Origin: Peribacillus psychrosaccharolyticus ATCC 23296
GTDB lineage: Bacteria; Bacillota; Bacilli; Bacillales; DSM-1321
Direction: 5' to 3'
Length of the DNA: 50,199 bases
Assembly (NCBI RefSeq): GCF_000305495.1
Contig: NZ_AJTN02000206.1
Coordinates: 1-50,199 of the forward strand
In this document: positions 1-7,804 of the stretch, piece after piece
How the letters are laid out: each line of letters starts with the position of its first letter
Numbering within the stretch: position 1 is the stretch's first letter
Translations under genes and position numbers: made by a program
Notes under the pieces: generated by a model
What the model was told of the DNA's origin: nothing
What the model saw: the letters and a program-made list of their open reading frames with translations, nothing else
Database searches by the model: none

Positions 1-1013
1 ATGATTCTGGAGAATACGGAGAGAAGATTGCCACCCAATTACAAGAAAACTTACCGTTTAAAGAAATACAGACGGATGTAACAAATAAACAAGCGTTAAA
101 AGATTTAAATAAAAATGATTTAGCTTTAGTCGTACACATCCCGAAAACATTCTCTGCGGATATGCAAAACGGCGAAACGTCATCAAGTATCGACTTTACT
201 ATTAATGAAGCAGGGGCAACGGTTGTCTCTTCTTCAATGACCTCAATCGTTGCGGAAATTAACAATCAGTTGAGTGCCCAATTTTCTCAACAAACAGCTC
301 AGGGCGTGTTGATGAATTTTAATTTACCAGAAGACAAAGCTGCTGACATGGCAAAACAAATCGAAACAGCTTATGCAGGAAATGTAGTGACTATCAATGA
401 AGTACCAGATGGTATGCATAACAATATGCTGCCGATGTTCTTAACGATGGCAGGATATGTTGGGGCCATGATCGGCGCGATGCAATTAGTAGCCTCATTT
501 AGACAAAGCCGTGGAAAAGCGAGCAAGGCACGTTTATTCATGTATGTGCAATTGACAGCGATATTGATTGCCGTCGTATCGTCATTCGTTGCGTTAGGCA
601 TAACTTATTTAGTGAATGATCCAAGCGGGGACCTATTCTTTAGTACGTTAGGTCAACAGATCCTCAATTATATGGTATGTTTCAATTTCACAGCTATTTT
701 GATTTTCTTAGTTGGTGATGGCGGTATGGTTTTAAACATTCCCATTTTATTAACACAAACCATTGCAAATGGTGCCACGATTACACGTGATATGATGTAT
801 GCACCATATGAATGGATGAGCTACATCTCACCAATGTACTACTCAGTACAGGCATACTATGCAAATCTTTATAGCAGTATTAGCCCAAGCCCATATCTTT
901 GGTCCATGGTTGCTGTCGGTCTAGGTGCGATGCTCATCAATATTCTCATCGTTGCATTTGTTCACAAAAAAGTGCCCTTAAAGATTCAAGCAACTGAAAC
1001 GGAAGCTGCTTAA
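1..1013 (+). CDS. ABC-2/YhgE-Pip-like membrane protein, 3' part
   Basis: The reading frame is open from base 3, so the true start lies upstream of the window and only about 336 C-terminal residues are seen. The first 140 or so residues are soluble (probably an extracytoplasmic domain), followed by about six hydrophobic segments beginning near MLPMFLTMAGYVGAMIGAM. This layout (long outside loop, then a membrane block containing MLPMF and SYISPMYY) is typical of YhgE/Pip and DUF3533 proteins of the ABC-2 permease superfamily, which move or sense envelope-active compounds. A PadR-like regulator follows after 53 bp, a pairing common for drug or bacteriocin exporters. The substrate is not visible from sequence. 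Confidence 0.7.
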   Translation, partial: DSGEYGEKIATQLQENLPFKEIQTDVTNKQALKDLNKNDLALVVHIPKTFSADMQNGETSSSIDFTINEAGATVVSSSMTSIVAEINNQLSAQFSQQTAQGVLMNFNLPEDKAADMAKQIETAYAGNVVTINEVPDGMHNNMLPMFLTMAGYVGAMIGAMQLVASFRQSRGKASKARLFMYVQLTAILIAVVSSFVALGITYLVNDPSGDLFFSTLGQQILNYMVCFNFTAILIFLVGDGGMVLNIPILLTQTIANGATITRDMMYAPYEWMSYISPMYYSVQAYYANLYSSISPSPYLWSMVAVGLGAMLINILIVAFVHKKVPLKIQATETEAA

Positions 1014-1066
1014 ATGGTGGATATTTTGTTATAATAAGGGTAATTCTTCTTGAAGGAGCGTAAAGA

Positions 1067-1600
1067 ATGTCCATACAAGTTTTTATATTGTGCAAACTGA
1101 TAGAAGGTAACAATTATCCTTATAAAATAAAAAAACAGCTTTCAGAGCCGATTCCATTTGATAAATTGGGTGGATTAACAGAAAGTAAACTCTACTATCA
1201 TTTTGATTCATTAGTGAAACAAGGGTTAATTGAGACAGTAGAAGTAATAAAAGAAGAACATCGACCAGATAAACAAGTGTTTGGGATTACGGCTAAAGGT
1301 CGTGAAGATTTACCTAAAAAGATCTACAAGTTGCTAGAAAATGCTGGTTCTATTAGTGATATGATTGTAGGCATAGCTTATATCAAGCATGTGGATCGTG
1401 ATAAGGTCGTCGAAATACTAGAAAAAAATTTAAAAGAATTCATAACTCGCCGAGAACATATTATGGATTTTGAAATCCAGGTAGATAAAGATAAAGAAAA
1501 ACTCATAAAATACTTGGATGGCTATTATTCAACTAGAGCAGAGCACACCATTTTTTGGCTTAAAGAGTTAATTAAACAGATTCAACAGAAGGAAATATAA
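1067..1600 (+). CDS. PadR-family transcriptional regulator
   Basis: A 177-residue protein. The N-terminal 80 residues form a PadR-type winged helix: a helix-turn-helix followed by the wing region LTESKLYYHFDSLVKQGL and then FGITAKGREDL. The remainder is a helical dimerisation arm with charged heptads (KVVEILEKNLKEFITRREH). The start is supported by AAGGAG about 8 bases upstream. PadR proteins usually repress a neighbouring exporter and are released by a ligand, so the membrane protein just upstream is the likely target. The gene ends in a strong terminator shared by the pair. Confidence 0.85.
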   Translation: MSIQVFILCKLIEGNNYPYKIKKQLSEPIPFDKLGGLTESKLYYHFDSLVKQGLIETVEVIKEEHRPDKQVFGITAKGREDLPKKIYKLLENAGSISDMIVGIAYIKHVDRDKVVEILEKNLKEFITRREHIMDFEIQVDKDKEKLIKYLDGYYSTRAEHTIFWLKELIKQIQQKEI

Positions 1601-1631
1601 AAATCCTATGTATTCAACCTTTTAATACAAG

Positions 1632-1675
1632 AAACCACCTCCTTTCAATTTAGACTGAAAGGAGGTGGTTTTTTG
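1632..1675 (+). terminator. Rho-independent terminator after the PadR gene
   Basis: Perfect 15-bp inverted repeat (AACCACCTCCTTTCA and its complement) with an 8-base loop, followed by TTTTTT. Its stem contains the anti-SD and SD sequences CCTCC/GGAGG. Confidence 0.9.
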
Positions 1676-2139
1676 TCGTAGAGTTTTTAGGGTCGAATAT
1701 TTTGCTTAAAAGGCCGAATGAATGGAAGAATGGGCAGAATAAAGGTTGGATAGGGCTGAAAGTTCTCTAGTTTGGTCCAAAAGATTGTTTAGTAAGCTCG
1801 TTTAAATGGTAGGTAGATGATTAATATGTTAATCTCCGCAGATTAAAGTAAACTAGATCAAAATATGCTTGTTTTACATCCGATTGAGGTTAATTATACT
1901 CAAATGTAATCATACTTAGGCTGATGATGGTTTTCTAAAGGAACGTTGGAATGAACAGGATGGCATAGTGGCAGAATAATGTGGAGTTATGGTGAAACTG
2001 AGGAGATTTATCGATTTATCAAGCATTATAAATTGCTGAAATCATATGAATTTTCAGGTGATTTTCGAATGCATCTGGGTCAGATTTTTTTGTGGTAAAT
2101 AATTATCTTATGATGTATTATAGTTCTCAGGTATTTATT
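1676..2139. other. Gene-free stretch upstream of tcyP
   Basis: About 460 bases without an ORF that has a ribosome binding site. I see no RNA gene, repeat or clear gene remnant on either strand. It presumably carries the tcyP promoter near its 3' end. Confidence 0.5.
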
Positions 2140-2162
2140 ATTCCGATTTATTCAATCGGAAT
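2140..2162 (+). promoter_or_regulatory. 8-bp inverted repeat just upstream of the tcyP ribosome binding site
   Basis: ATTCCGAT and ATCGGAAT separated by 7 bases, ending where the Shine-Dalgarno ATTAGGAGG begins. It could be an operator (cystine uptake genes are under CymR in B. subtilis) or a leader hairpin. I did not match it to a known consensus. Confidence 0.4.
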
Positions 2163-2176
2163 TAGGAGGATGAGAG

Positions 2177-3562
2177 ATGGTTGGTTATGTGTTATTGAAT
2201 ATTGCTATTATGATTGTTCTTTTAGCGGTTTTGTTCTATATGAATACAAAACACGTTTCGTTTACGAAAAGAGTATTTACGGCATTAGGATTAGGGATTT
2301 TATTTGGTCTTCTCTTACAGTATTTTTATGAACCTAATTCAGATGCCATTGTTCAATCGGCTGATTGGTTTAACATAGTTGGATCAGGATACGTTAAGTT
2401 CCTGCAAATGATTGTTATGCCGCTTGTCTTTATTTCGATTTTGTCAGCATTTACTCGATTGAAATTAACGAGTAATATCGGTAAAATTAGCTTCCTGATT
2501 ATCGGTATATTAATTGTTACAACTGGGATTGCAGCTGCTATAGGGATTACGGCTGCTACCGTATTTGACTTAGAAGCTGTTCAAATTGAACAGGGTGATG
2601 CAGAAGTAAGTCGTGGAGATGAAATTACGGAATCTTACGGCACGATCCAAGAAAAAACGATGCCGCAGCAAATTATAGAATTAATTCCTGCTAATCCATT
2701 CCTAGATTTAACAGGAGCGCGCCCGACCTCAACTATTTCTGTTGTTATTTTTGCAGCCTTCTTGGGAATCGCCTATTTAGGTGTTAAAAGAAAGCAACCA
2801 GAACAAGCTGAATTTTTCGCGAAGATTGTAGACACGTTACACAGTGTTATTATGCGAGTCGTTACATTAATTCTACGTTTGACACCATATGGAATCTTAG
2901 CCATTATGACGAAGACTGTTGCAACAAGTGATCTAGATGCCATTCTAAAATTAGGAAAATTTGTGGGTGCTTCTTATGTCGCCTTGCTGATTATGTTCGC
3001 CATTCATCTATTATTGCTGTTGGCAGCTGGATTAAATCCGTTGACATACGTCAGAAAAGCTTTTCCAGTCCTATCTTTCGCTTTCACCGCACGTACTAGT
3101 GCTGGAGCGTTGCCATTAAACATACAAACGCAGAAACAATTAGGGGTGTCTGAGGGGATTGCCAACTTTGCTGGTTCATTTGGACTTTCAATTGGTCAGA
3201 ATGGCTGTGCAGGTATTTACCCAGCGATGCTTGCTGTGATGATTGCCCCAACGGTTGGAATCAATCCATTGACCCCATCTTTTATTGCAACATTAATTAT
3301 CATTGTAGCGATCAGTTCATTTGGGGTTGCAGGAGTTGGCGGAGGAGCAACATTTGCAGCGATTTTAGTATTATCTGCAATGAACTTACCGGTCGCCTTA
3401 GCGGGTCTGCTAATCTCAGTTGAACCGTTGATTGATATGGGAAGAACAGCTTTAAATGTCAGCGGAAGTATGACTTCGGGAATCTTGACAAGTAAAGTAA
3501 CAGGTGATTTAGATAAAGAGATGTACAGCGATGGTTCATTAAAAGCTGAAGCTGATATGTAA
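2177..3562 (+). CDS. tcyP: L-cystine sodium symporter TcyP
   Basis: A 461-residue member of the dicarboxylate/amino-acid:cation symporter family. It has eight or more hydrophobic helices, the family re-entrant loop region TARTSAGALPLNIQTQ (around residue 310) and the substrate/sodium segments GQNGCAGIYPAM and GVAGVGGGATFA. It has the extended loop after TM3 (EAVQIEQGDAEVSRGDE) that I associate with TcyP/YhcL rather than glutamate carriers. AGGAGG lies 6 bases upstream of the ATG. It imports cystine as a sulfur source and stands alone between its own leader and terminator. A second cystine importer (TcyABC type) lies at 17-19 kb. Confidence 0.88.
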   Translation: MVGYVLLNIAIMIVLLAVLFYMNTKHVSFTKRVFTALGLGILFGLLLQYFYEPNSDAIVQSADWFNIVGSGYVKFLQMIVMPLVFISILSAFTRLKLTSNIGKISFLIIGILIVTTGIAAAIGITAATVFDLEAVQIEQGDAEVSRGDEITESYGTIQEKTMPQQIIELIPANPFLDLTGARPTSTISVVIFAAFLGIAYLGVKRKQPEQAEFFAKIVDTLHSVIMRVVTLILRLTPYGILAIMTKTVATSDLDAILKLGKFVGASYVALLIMFAIHLLLLLAAGLNPLTYVRKAFPVLSFAFTARTSAGALPLNIQTQKQLGVSEGIANFAGSFGLSIGQNGCAGIYPAMLAVMIAPTVGINPLTPSFIATLIIIVAISSFGVAGVGGGATFAAILVLSAMNLPVALAGLLISVEPLIDMGRTALNVSGSMTSGILTSKVTGDLDKEMYSDGSLKAEADM

Positions 3563-3572
3563 GAATCTAAAT

Positions 3573-3612
3573 AAAACGCTGTCGAGAATATGTCTCGGCA
3601 GCGTTTTTTGTT
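3573..3612 (+). terminator. Terminator of tcyP
   Basis: AAAACGCTGTCGAGA pairs with TCTCGGCAGCGTTTT across a 5-base loop (one G-U pair), followed by a T run. It lies between tcyP and the convergent holin-like gene and may serve both. Confidence 0.85.
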
Positions 3613-3639
3613 TTAATTCCAACTTCATCCAGCGGAAAC

Positions 3640-3855
3640 TTACTCCGTTTTCTTATCCTGTGCTGCCGCCTTATCTACACTTGCCTCAGCTAAAATATAA
3701 ATGGCTACTGATGCGAAGTTGGTTATGATTGCCGTGATTTGAGCAATTTGATTATCCCCAAAGTTAAAGGCCATTAGAAGGGAACCAATAAAAGCGGCAA
3801 TGAGTACCCAGAATTTTCGTGAAGTTAGTTTTTTTACGATTTGTTCTTTAGTCAT
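3640..3855 (-). CDS. Small holin-like membrane protein
   Basis: A 71-residue protein with two hydrophobic segments (KFWVLIAAFIGSLLMAF and ITAIITNFASVAIYILAEA) and a charged C-terminal tail (DKAAAQDKKTE), the layout of small phage holins of Bacillus. Holins open the membrane so that cell-wall hydrolases can act. It faces away from the LysM amidase gene 170 bp to its right, so the two form a holin/endolysin-like pair, although they are divergent rather than in one operon. No other phage genes are present. It could be a domesticated lysis or spore mother-cell module. Confidence 0.7.
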   Translation of the reverse strand: MTKEQIVKKLTSRKFWVLIAAFIGSLLMAFNFGDNQIAQITAIITNFASVAIYILAEASVDKAAAQDKKTE

Positions 3856-4024
3856 TATTCATCACCTTCCATACTGATAATTTATGATGATGTTTCATAA
3901 TGGCTTGTACATTTTAATTAGGAAACAAGATAAGTATATCGTCCACTTTCACTTAACATATTTTTTTCAGCAAGCGTACAAGCAATGGTATCTTGTCCTC
4001 ATACTCTATATTGAGGTGATTATT

Positions 4025-4882
4025 TTGGTAAAAATATATATTGATTCAGGACACGGAGGCTCAGATCCAGGGGCAGTGGGAAATGGGTTGAAGGAAAAAA
4101 ATCTGACTTTACAAATTTCAACGAGAATAAAAGAAATTCTCAGTAAAGAATATCAGGATGTTTCTATCAAAATGAGTAGAACGGGAGATACGTACCCATC
4201 TTTATCTGATAGAACCAACCAAGCCAATGCATGGGGTGCTGATTTTTTCCTTTCGATCCATATTAACTCAGGGGGCGGAACAGGTTTTGAAAGTTATATA
4301 TATCCTAGTTCAGGAACGCCTGCGACTACGTATCAATCTGCAATCCACTCTGAAGTAATGAAGTTGGTTAACTTTACGGACCGTGGAAAGAAAACGGCCA
4401 ATTTTCATGTGTTGAGAAAATCGACAATGCCGGCTCTTTTAACGGAAAATGGTTTCATCGATTCTAGCAGTGATGCATCTAAGTTAAAAACAACCTCATT
4501 CATTGAAGCCCTTGCCAGAGGACATGTTAATGGGTTAGTAAAGGCATTTGCTTTAAAAAAAGTACAAGAGCACGAGAACATTGAAGAAAAGACGTTTCAT
4601 ACGGTGGTTAAAGGAGATACTTTCTACTCCATTGCAAAAGATTACGATACAACTGTGGCTCGTCTAGAAGTATTGAATTCAACTATTGATCCAACAGCTC
4701 TTCCCATCGGTAAGAAACTAATCGTACATGTCATAGAAACAATTTATTATATAGTGAAAAAAGGAGATACGGTTTCCGCACTTGCTGAAGAGTATGGAAG
4801 CAGTATTAATCAGATAAAGGCTTGGAATAATCTTGACAGCAACTATACAATCCAAATTGGTAAAAGGTTACGAGTAAAATAA
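4025..4882 (+). CDS. N-acetylmuramoyl-L-alanine amidase (Amidase_3) with two LysM domains
   Basis: A 285-residue wall hydrolase. Residues 1-180 are an Amidase_3 domain with the zinc ligands in DSGHGG, KEKNL and SIHIN and the catalytic glutamate in LLTENGF. Two LysM peptidoglycan-binding repeats follow (HTVVKGDTFYSIA and YIVKKGDTVSALAEEYG). I chose the TTG at 4025 because GAGGTG lies 6 bases before it and the protein then begins directly with the domain (VKIYIDSGHGG). A start further upstream would add an unlikely hydrophobic leader without an SD. There is no signal peptide, so release would need lysis or the holin-like neighbour, as for phage endolysins or spore-lysis enzymes. Confidence 0.87.
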   Translation: MVKIYIDSGHGGSDPGAVGNGLKEKNLTLQISTRIKEILSKEYQDVSIKMSRTGDTYPSLSDRTNQANAWGADFFLSIHINSGGGTGFESYIYPSSGTPATTYQSAIHSEVMKLVNFTDRGKKTANFHVLRKSTMPALLTENGFIDSSSDASKLKTTSFIEALARGHVNGLVKAFALKKVQEHENIEEKTFHTVVKGDTFYSIAKDYDTTVARLEVLNSTIDPTALPIGKKLIVHVIETIYYIVKKGDTVSALAEEYGSSINQIKAWNNLDSNYTIQIGKRLRVK

Positions 4883-4930
4883 AGCGAAGAAATCTGAGAG
4901 AAAAAATATTATATTTTATATTTAATAAAT

Positions 4931-4961
4931 AATCGACAAAAATCGACATCGAGGGTATAAT
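4931..4961 (+). promoter_or_regulatory. Promoter with tandem Spo0A-like boxes (copy 1)
   Basis: A -35 TCGACA (4933-4938), 17-base spacer and perfect -10 TATAAT (4956-4961). TCGACA recurs at 4943-4948, exactly 10 bases on. Read on the other strand these are TGTCGAT and TGTCGAT, one base off the 0A box TGTCGAA. A 10-bp repeat is the known spacing of tandem 0A boxes, as at abrB. Confidence 0.55.
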
Positions 4962-4967
4962 GACTTG

Positions 4968-5043
4968 AAGGTAATTCTTGCAGGAGTTGCTTTCTTTTTA
5001 CTCATGTGCAGTCAGACGCCCCTAAAACGTCTGGCTGTTTTTA
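4968..5043 (+). ncRNA. Candidate small RNA, copy 1 of a two-member family
   Basis: Predicted as about 75 nt from the promoter at 4931-4961 to an intrinsic terminator. From 5' to 3': a small hairpin AATTCT/GGAGTT with loop TGCA, a pyrimidine-rich single strand (GCTTTCTTTTT), the segment TCATGTGCAG, and a terminator stem CAGTCAGACG/CGTCTGGCTG followed by TTTTTA. No ORF with a ribosome binding site is present. The same parts in the same order occur at 16068-16155, with changes that keep the hairpins paired. I do not recognise the family. Transcription itself is inferred. Confidence 0.6.
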
Positions 5044-5056
5044 TACTCAACCATCG

Positions 5057-5091
5057 ACACCGCTCATAAATGGAGCAGGTGTTTTTTTTTA
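5057..5091 (+). terminator. Second terminator before the AtuA-type operon
   Basis: ACACCGCTC pairs with GAGCAGGTGT with one bulged A, followed by ten T. It backs up the small-RNA terminator and insulates the downstream operon. Confidence 0.75.
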
Positions 5092-5188
5092 GTTTATTTC
5101 TCCTGATTATTAACGGTTTTTATGATTTACATGAAAAAATAAGCATATATTCTTTGTACTACGAGAAACAAAGATATGGGGTGGAGAG

Positions 5189-6547
5189 ATGGTTGAGGAT
5201 ATAAGGATATTATCTCCATGTGGAATGTTAGGCTATGGATTTCCAATTGAATCATTTATGAACGGGATAAAAGAAAATCCCCATGGGATTATTGTGGATG
5301 CAGGATCGACAGATGCAGGTCCTCATAAACTAGGAGCTGGAGTATCGATTGTAAGTAGACGGGCGGCTAAAAAGGATTTGGAAGTCATTATCACAAATGG
5401 GACAGTCAATAAAATCCCTATTATTATTGGATCTGCCGGCGGGGCAGGTGCGAAAAAGCATGTTGATTGGACGTTAGATATCATTGATCAAATATGTCAA
5501 GAACATACTATTTCGGCTAAAGTAGCGGTTATCTGGGGGGATATACCGAACGACAGGGTGATGATGGCTAATGATTTGGGAAAAGTTACTCCATTAAGTC
5601 CCAATATTAAGCCTTTGACAAATGAAACTATTAGGGAAACTAATGGTATCGTTGCTCAAATGGGGCATGAACCGATACTTGAAGCTTTAGAGAACGGTGC
5701 TGATCTCATTGTTTGTGGAAGAGCTTATGATCCTGCTCCTTTTGCTGCTTTAGGGATCTTTCACAAAAAGGATCCTGGTCTAGCCTATCATCTTGGGAAA
5801 ATCTTAGAATGCGGCGCATTATGTGCGGAACCTGGCACTACCAAGGACTGTATTATGGGAACATTAAAGGATGATTGTTTTACTGTTAAGTCTCTAAATC
5901 CGAACAGAAAATGTACGTCAATTAGCGTTGCTGCTCATACGTTTTATGAGAAAGAGCATCCTTATATTCTTCATGGTCCTGGTTTTACCTTGAATTTAAA
6001 GAATTGTCGTTATAAAGAGTATGATGGAGTGGTTGAAGTGTCGAACAGTCAATACATTCCAACTAAACCCTATTTAATTAAGCTTGAGGGAGCAAGGCAA
6101 GCGGCATATCGGACGGTTGTTATTGCCGGGATAAGGGATCCTATTTTGATTAATCATATAGAAGGAATAGAAAAGGAAGTTAGAGCACAAGTTCAAAGAT
6201 ACTATGATGAAATCCCTATAGAAGACTACAGCATTCGATTTTATAATTATGGAATAAATGCAGTTCTTGGCGAAAAAGAAAAAGAAAGGTTTACGGGCCA
6301 CGAAATTGGTGTTTTACTTGAAGTAACTGGTAATTCGCAAGAAACTGCAAACAGTATTTGTGCAACTGCGCGGTCAACTTTACTGCATTATGGATTGGAA
6401 AACAGAAAATCTACTGCAGGGAACCTTGCCTTTCCATTTGCTCCAAGTGATATTGAATTTGGACCTGTCTATGAATTTTCCGTTTATCATTTGATGGAAG
6501 TGGATGTAAGCCCTTTCAAGATTGAGTACAGACAGGTGAACAAATGA
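5189..6547 (+). CDS. AtuA-like protein (DUF1446 family)
   Basis: A 452-residue protein of the acyclic terpene utilisation AtuA/DUF1446 family, recognised from IVDAGSTDAGPHKLGAG near the start, IGSAGGAGAKKHVDWTL, LIVCGRAYDPAPFAALGIF and the cysteine-rich stretch ILECGALCAEPG. The family takes part in catabolism of branched acids and terpenoids, but its exact reaction is not known to me. GGGGTGGAGAG lies before the ATG. Its stop overlaps the next gene's start (ATGA), and long AtuA proteins carry an extra C-terminal domain, so this gene and the next may be a split version of one enzyme. It heads a seven-gene operon with an ABC importer and two glycohydrolases. Confidence 0.8.
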   Translation: MVEDIRILSPCGMLGYGFPIESFMNGIKENPHGIIVDAGSTDAGPHKLGAGVSIVSRRAAKKDLEVIITNGTVNKIPIIIGSAGGAGAKKHVDWTLDIIDQICQEHTISAKVAVIWGDIPNDRVMMANDLGKVTPLSPNIKPLTNETIRETNGIVAQMGHEPILEALENGADLIVCGRAYDPAPFAALGIFHKKDPGLAYHLGKILECGALCAEPGTTKDCIMGTLKDDCFTVKSLNPNRKCTSISVAAHTFYEKEHPYILHGPGFTLNLKNCRYKEYDGVVEVSNSQYIPTKPYLIKLEGARQAAYRTVVIAGIRDPILINHIEGIEKEVRAQVQRYYDEIPIEDYSIRFYNYGINAVLGEKEKERFTGHEIGVLLEVTGNSQETANSICATARSTLLHYGLENRKSTAGNLAFPFAPSDIEFGPVYEFSVYHLMEVDVSPFKIEYRQVNK

Positions 6548-6852
6548 GAACTTTATATGAGCTTGCTAAAGTTTTAAGAAGCAAAAATTCAGGTCCGTTT
6601 GAACTCACTCTGGATATTTTATTTGACAGCATCGAGAATTATCAGTTGGTAAAGGATTCAGGAAAGATCTCAGTGAAAGCAATTTGTGATTTGTATAATC
6701 TATCAAAGGAGGAAGTCAGACATTTAGTTTTTTATGATCAGGCGTTAGGAGTGAAAATTACGATTTTACGAGATATCCCTTCCGGCTCCATTGGGGATCG
6801 AGATGTATACGGAGCACAGCAGCATGCACCATTGATGAATATTCGCTTTTGA
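6544..6852 (+). CDS. DUF4387-family protein
   Basis: A 102-residue protein beginning MRTLYELAKVLRSKNSGPFE and ending DVYGAQQHAPLMNIRF, both hallmarks of DUF4387. The start codon overlaps the stop of the DUF1446 gene, implying translational coupling and a joint complex. DUF4387 proteins are regularly encoded next to DUF1446 proteins and probably form its small subunit (inference from pairing). No function is established that I can name. Confidence 0.8.
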   Translation: MRTLYELAKVLRSKNSGPFELTLDILFDSIENYQLVKDSGKISVKAICDLYNLSKEEVRHLVFYDQALGVKITILRDIPSGSIGDRDVYGAQQHAPLMNIRF

Positions 6853-6899
6853 AAAAAGTGAAAGATTAACGACCAGATAGATAAAGGGGAGCACTTCTT

Positions 6900-7802
6900 A
6901 TGAGAGAAAAGCGGTTATGGTTTCAGATAAAAAGAGATTGGGTCTTATACGCTATGTTGCTGCCAGCGTTACTGTACTTTTCTATTTTCCATGTGATTCC
7001 TCTAATTGGTATGAAGCTGGCTTTTCAAGATTATCGGATAATCGGCGACAACGTATGGGTGGGACTGAAACATTTTAACGTGTTATTTAGTTCTCCAGCT
7101 TTTTTAGACGTTTTAAAAAATACGATTATTATTAGTTCCATGAAAGTGATTTTTTTCTTCCCAGTTCCAATTATTCTTTCACTTATTATTAACGAGGTGA
7201 GAAACGGTCCTTTTCGAAAATATGTTCAATCAGTCATCTATTTACCTCATTTTCTATCATGGGTGGTCATTACTGGTGTATGGATTAGTTTACTAAGCCC
7301 GGTGGATGGCGGAATTAATGTCATTCGGAATTTCTTTCAATTACCTTCTTTAGATTATATGACAAGTAAAGACCATATTCGATGGGTATTGGTAATCTCA
7401 GAAACTTGGCGTAGTGCCGGATGGGATTCCATCATCTATTTGGCGGCCATTATGAAAATAAGTCCTGGTTTATATGAAGCGGCTAAAATGGATGGGGCGA
7501 CGAGTCTTCAGCAAATGCGATATATCACCATACCTGAACTATTAAGTACGGTGGTAACCGTGTTTATACTTAACCTAGGCTTTTTTATGAATGCAGGTTT
7601 TGACCAAGTTTTTAATATGATTAATGACTCAGTCATCAGTGTAATCGACATTCTTGATACGTACGTATACCGAATTGGAATCTTGAATGGTCAATATGCC
7701 TATGCAACAGCAGCTAGTTTGTTCAAAGGCGTTATTGGGGTTGTTTTAATTCTCAGTACTCATTTTATCTCGAAAAAAGTTAGCGGAAAAGGGGTGTGGT
7801 GA
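6900..7802 (+). CDS. ABC sugar-type permease, LplB/YteP-like
   Basis: A 300-residue inner-membrane protein with six helices (first LYAMLLPALLYFSIFHVIPLIGM). The permease EAA loop is EAAKMDGATSLQQMRYITIPEL, which contacts the ATPase. The N-terminal pattern and lengths match the LplB/YteP subgroup that imports uronate, rhamnogalacturonan or other oligosaccharide-like substrates. The operon has no ATP-binding gene, so a shared MsmX-type ATPase encoded elsewhere is expected, as for these importers in B. subtilis. It pairs with the next permease, starting 3 bp downstream. Confidence 0.87.
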   Translation: MREKRLWFQIKRDWVLYAMLLPALLYFSIFHVIPLIGMKLAFQDYRIIGDNVWVGLKHFNVLFSSPAFLDVLKNTIIISSMKVIFFFPVPIILSLIINEVRNGPFRKYVQSVIYLPHFLSWVVITGVWISLLSPVDGGINVIRNFFQLPSLDYMTSKDHIRWVLVISETWRSAGWDSIIYLAAIMKISPGLYEAAKMDGATSLQQMRYITIPELLSTVVTVFILNLGFFMNAGFDQVFNMINDSVISVIDILDTYVYRIGILNGQYAYATAASLFKGVIGVVLILSTHFISKKVSGKGVW

Positions 7803-7804
7803 TA

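Noticed and set aside
2092-2331. Overlapping frame across the tcyP start
   Set aside because: No SD of its own, overlaps the tcyP ribosome binding site and N-terminus in another frame; a shadow.
3884-4024. Longer N-terminus for the LysM amidase
   Set aside because: It would add 47 residues of odd composition without an SD; the TTG at 4025 has GAGGTG at good spacing and begins with the domain.
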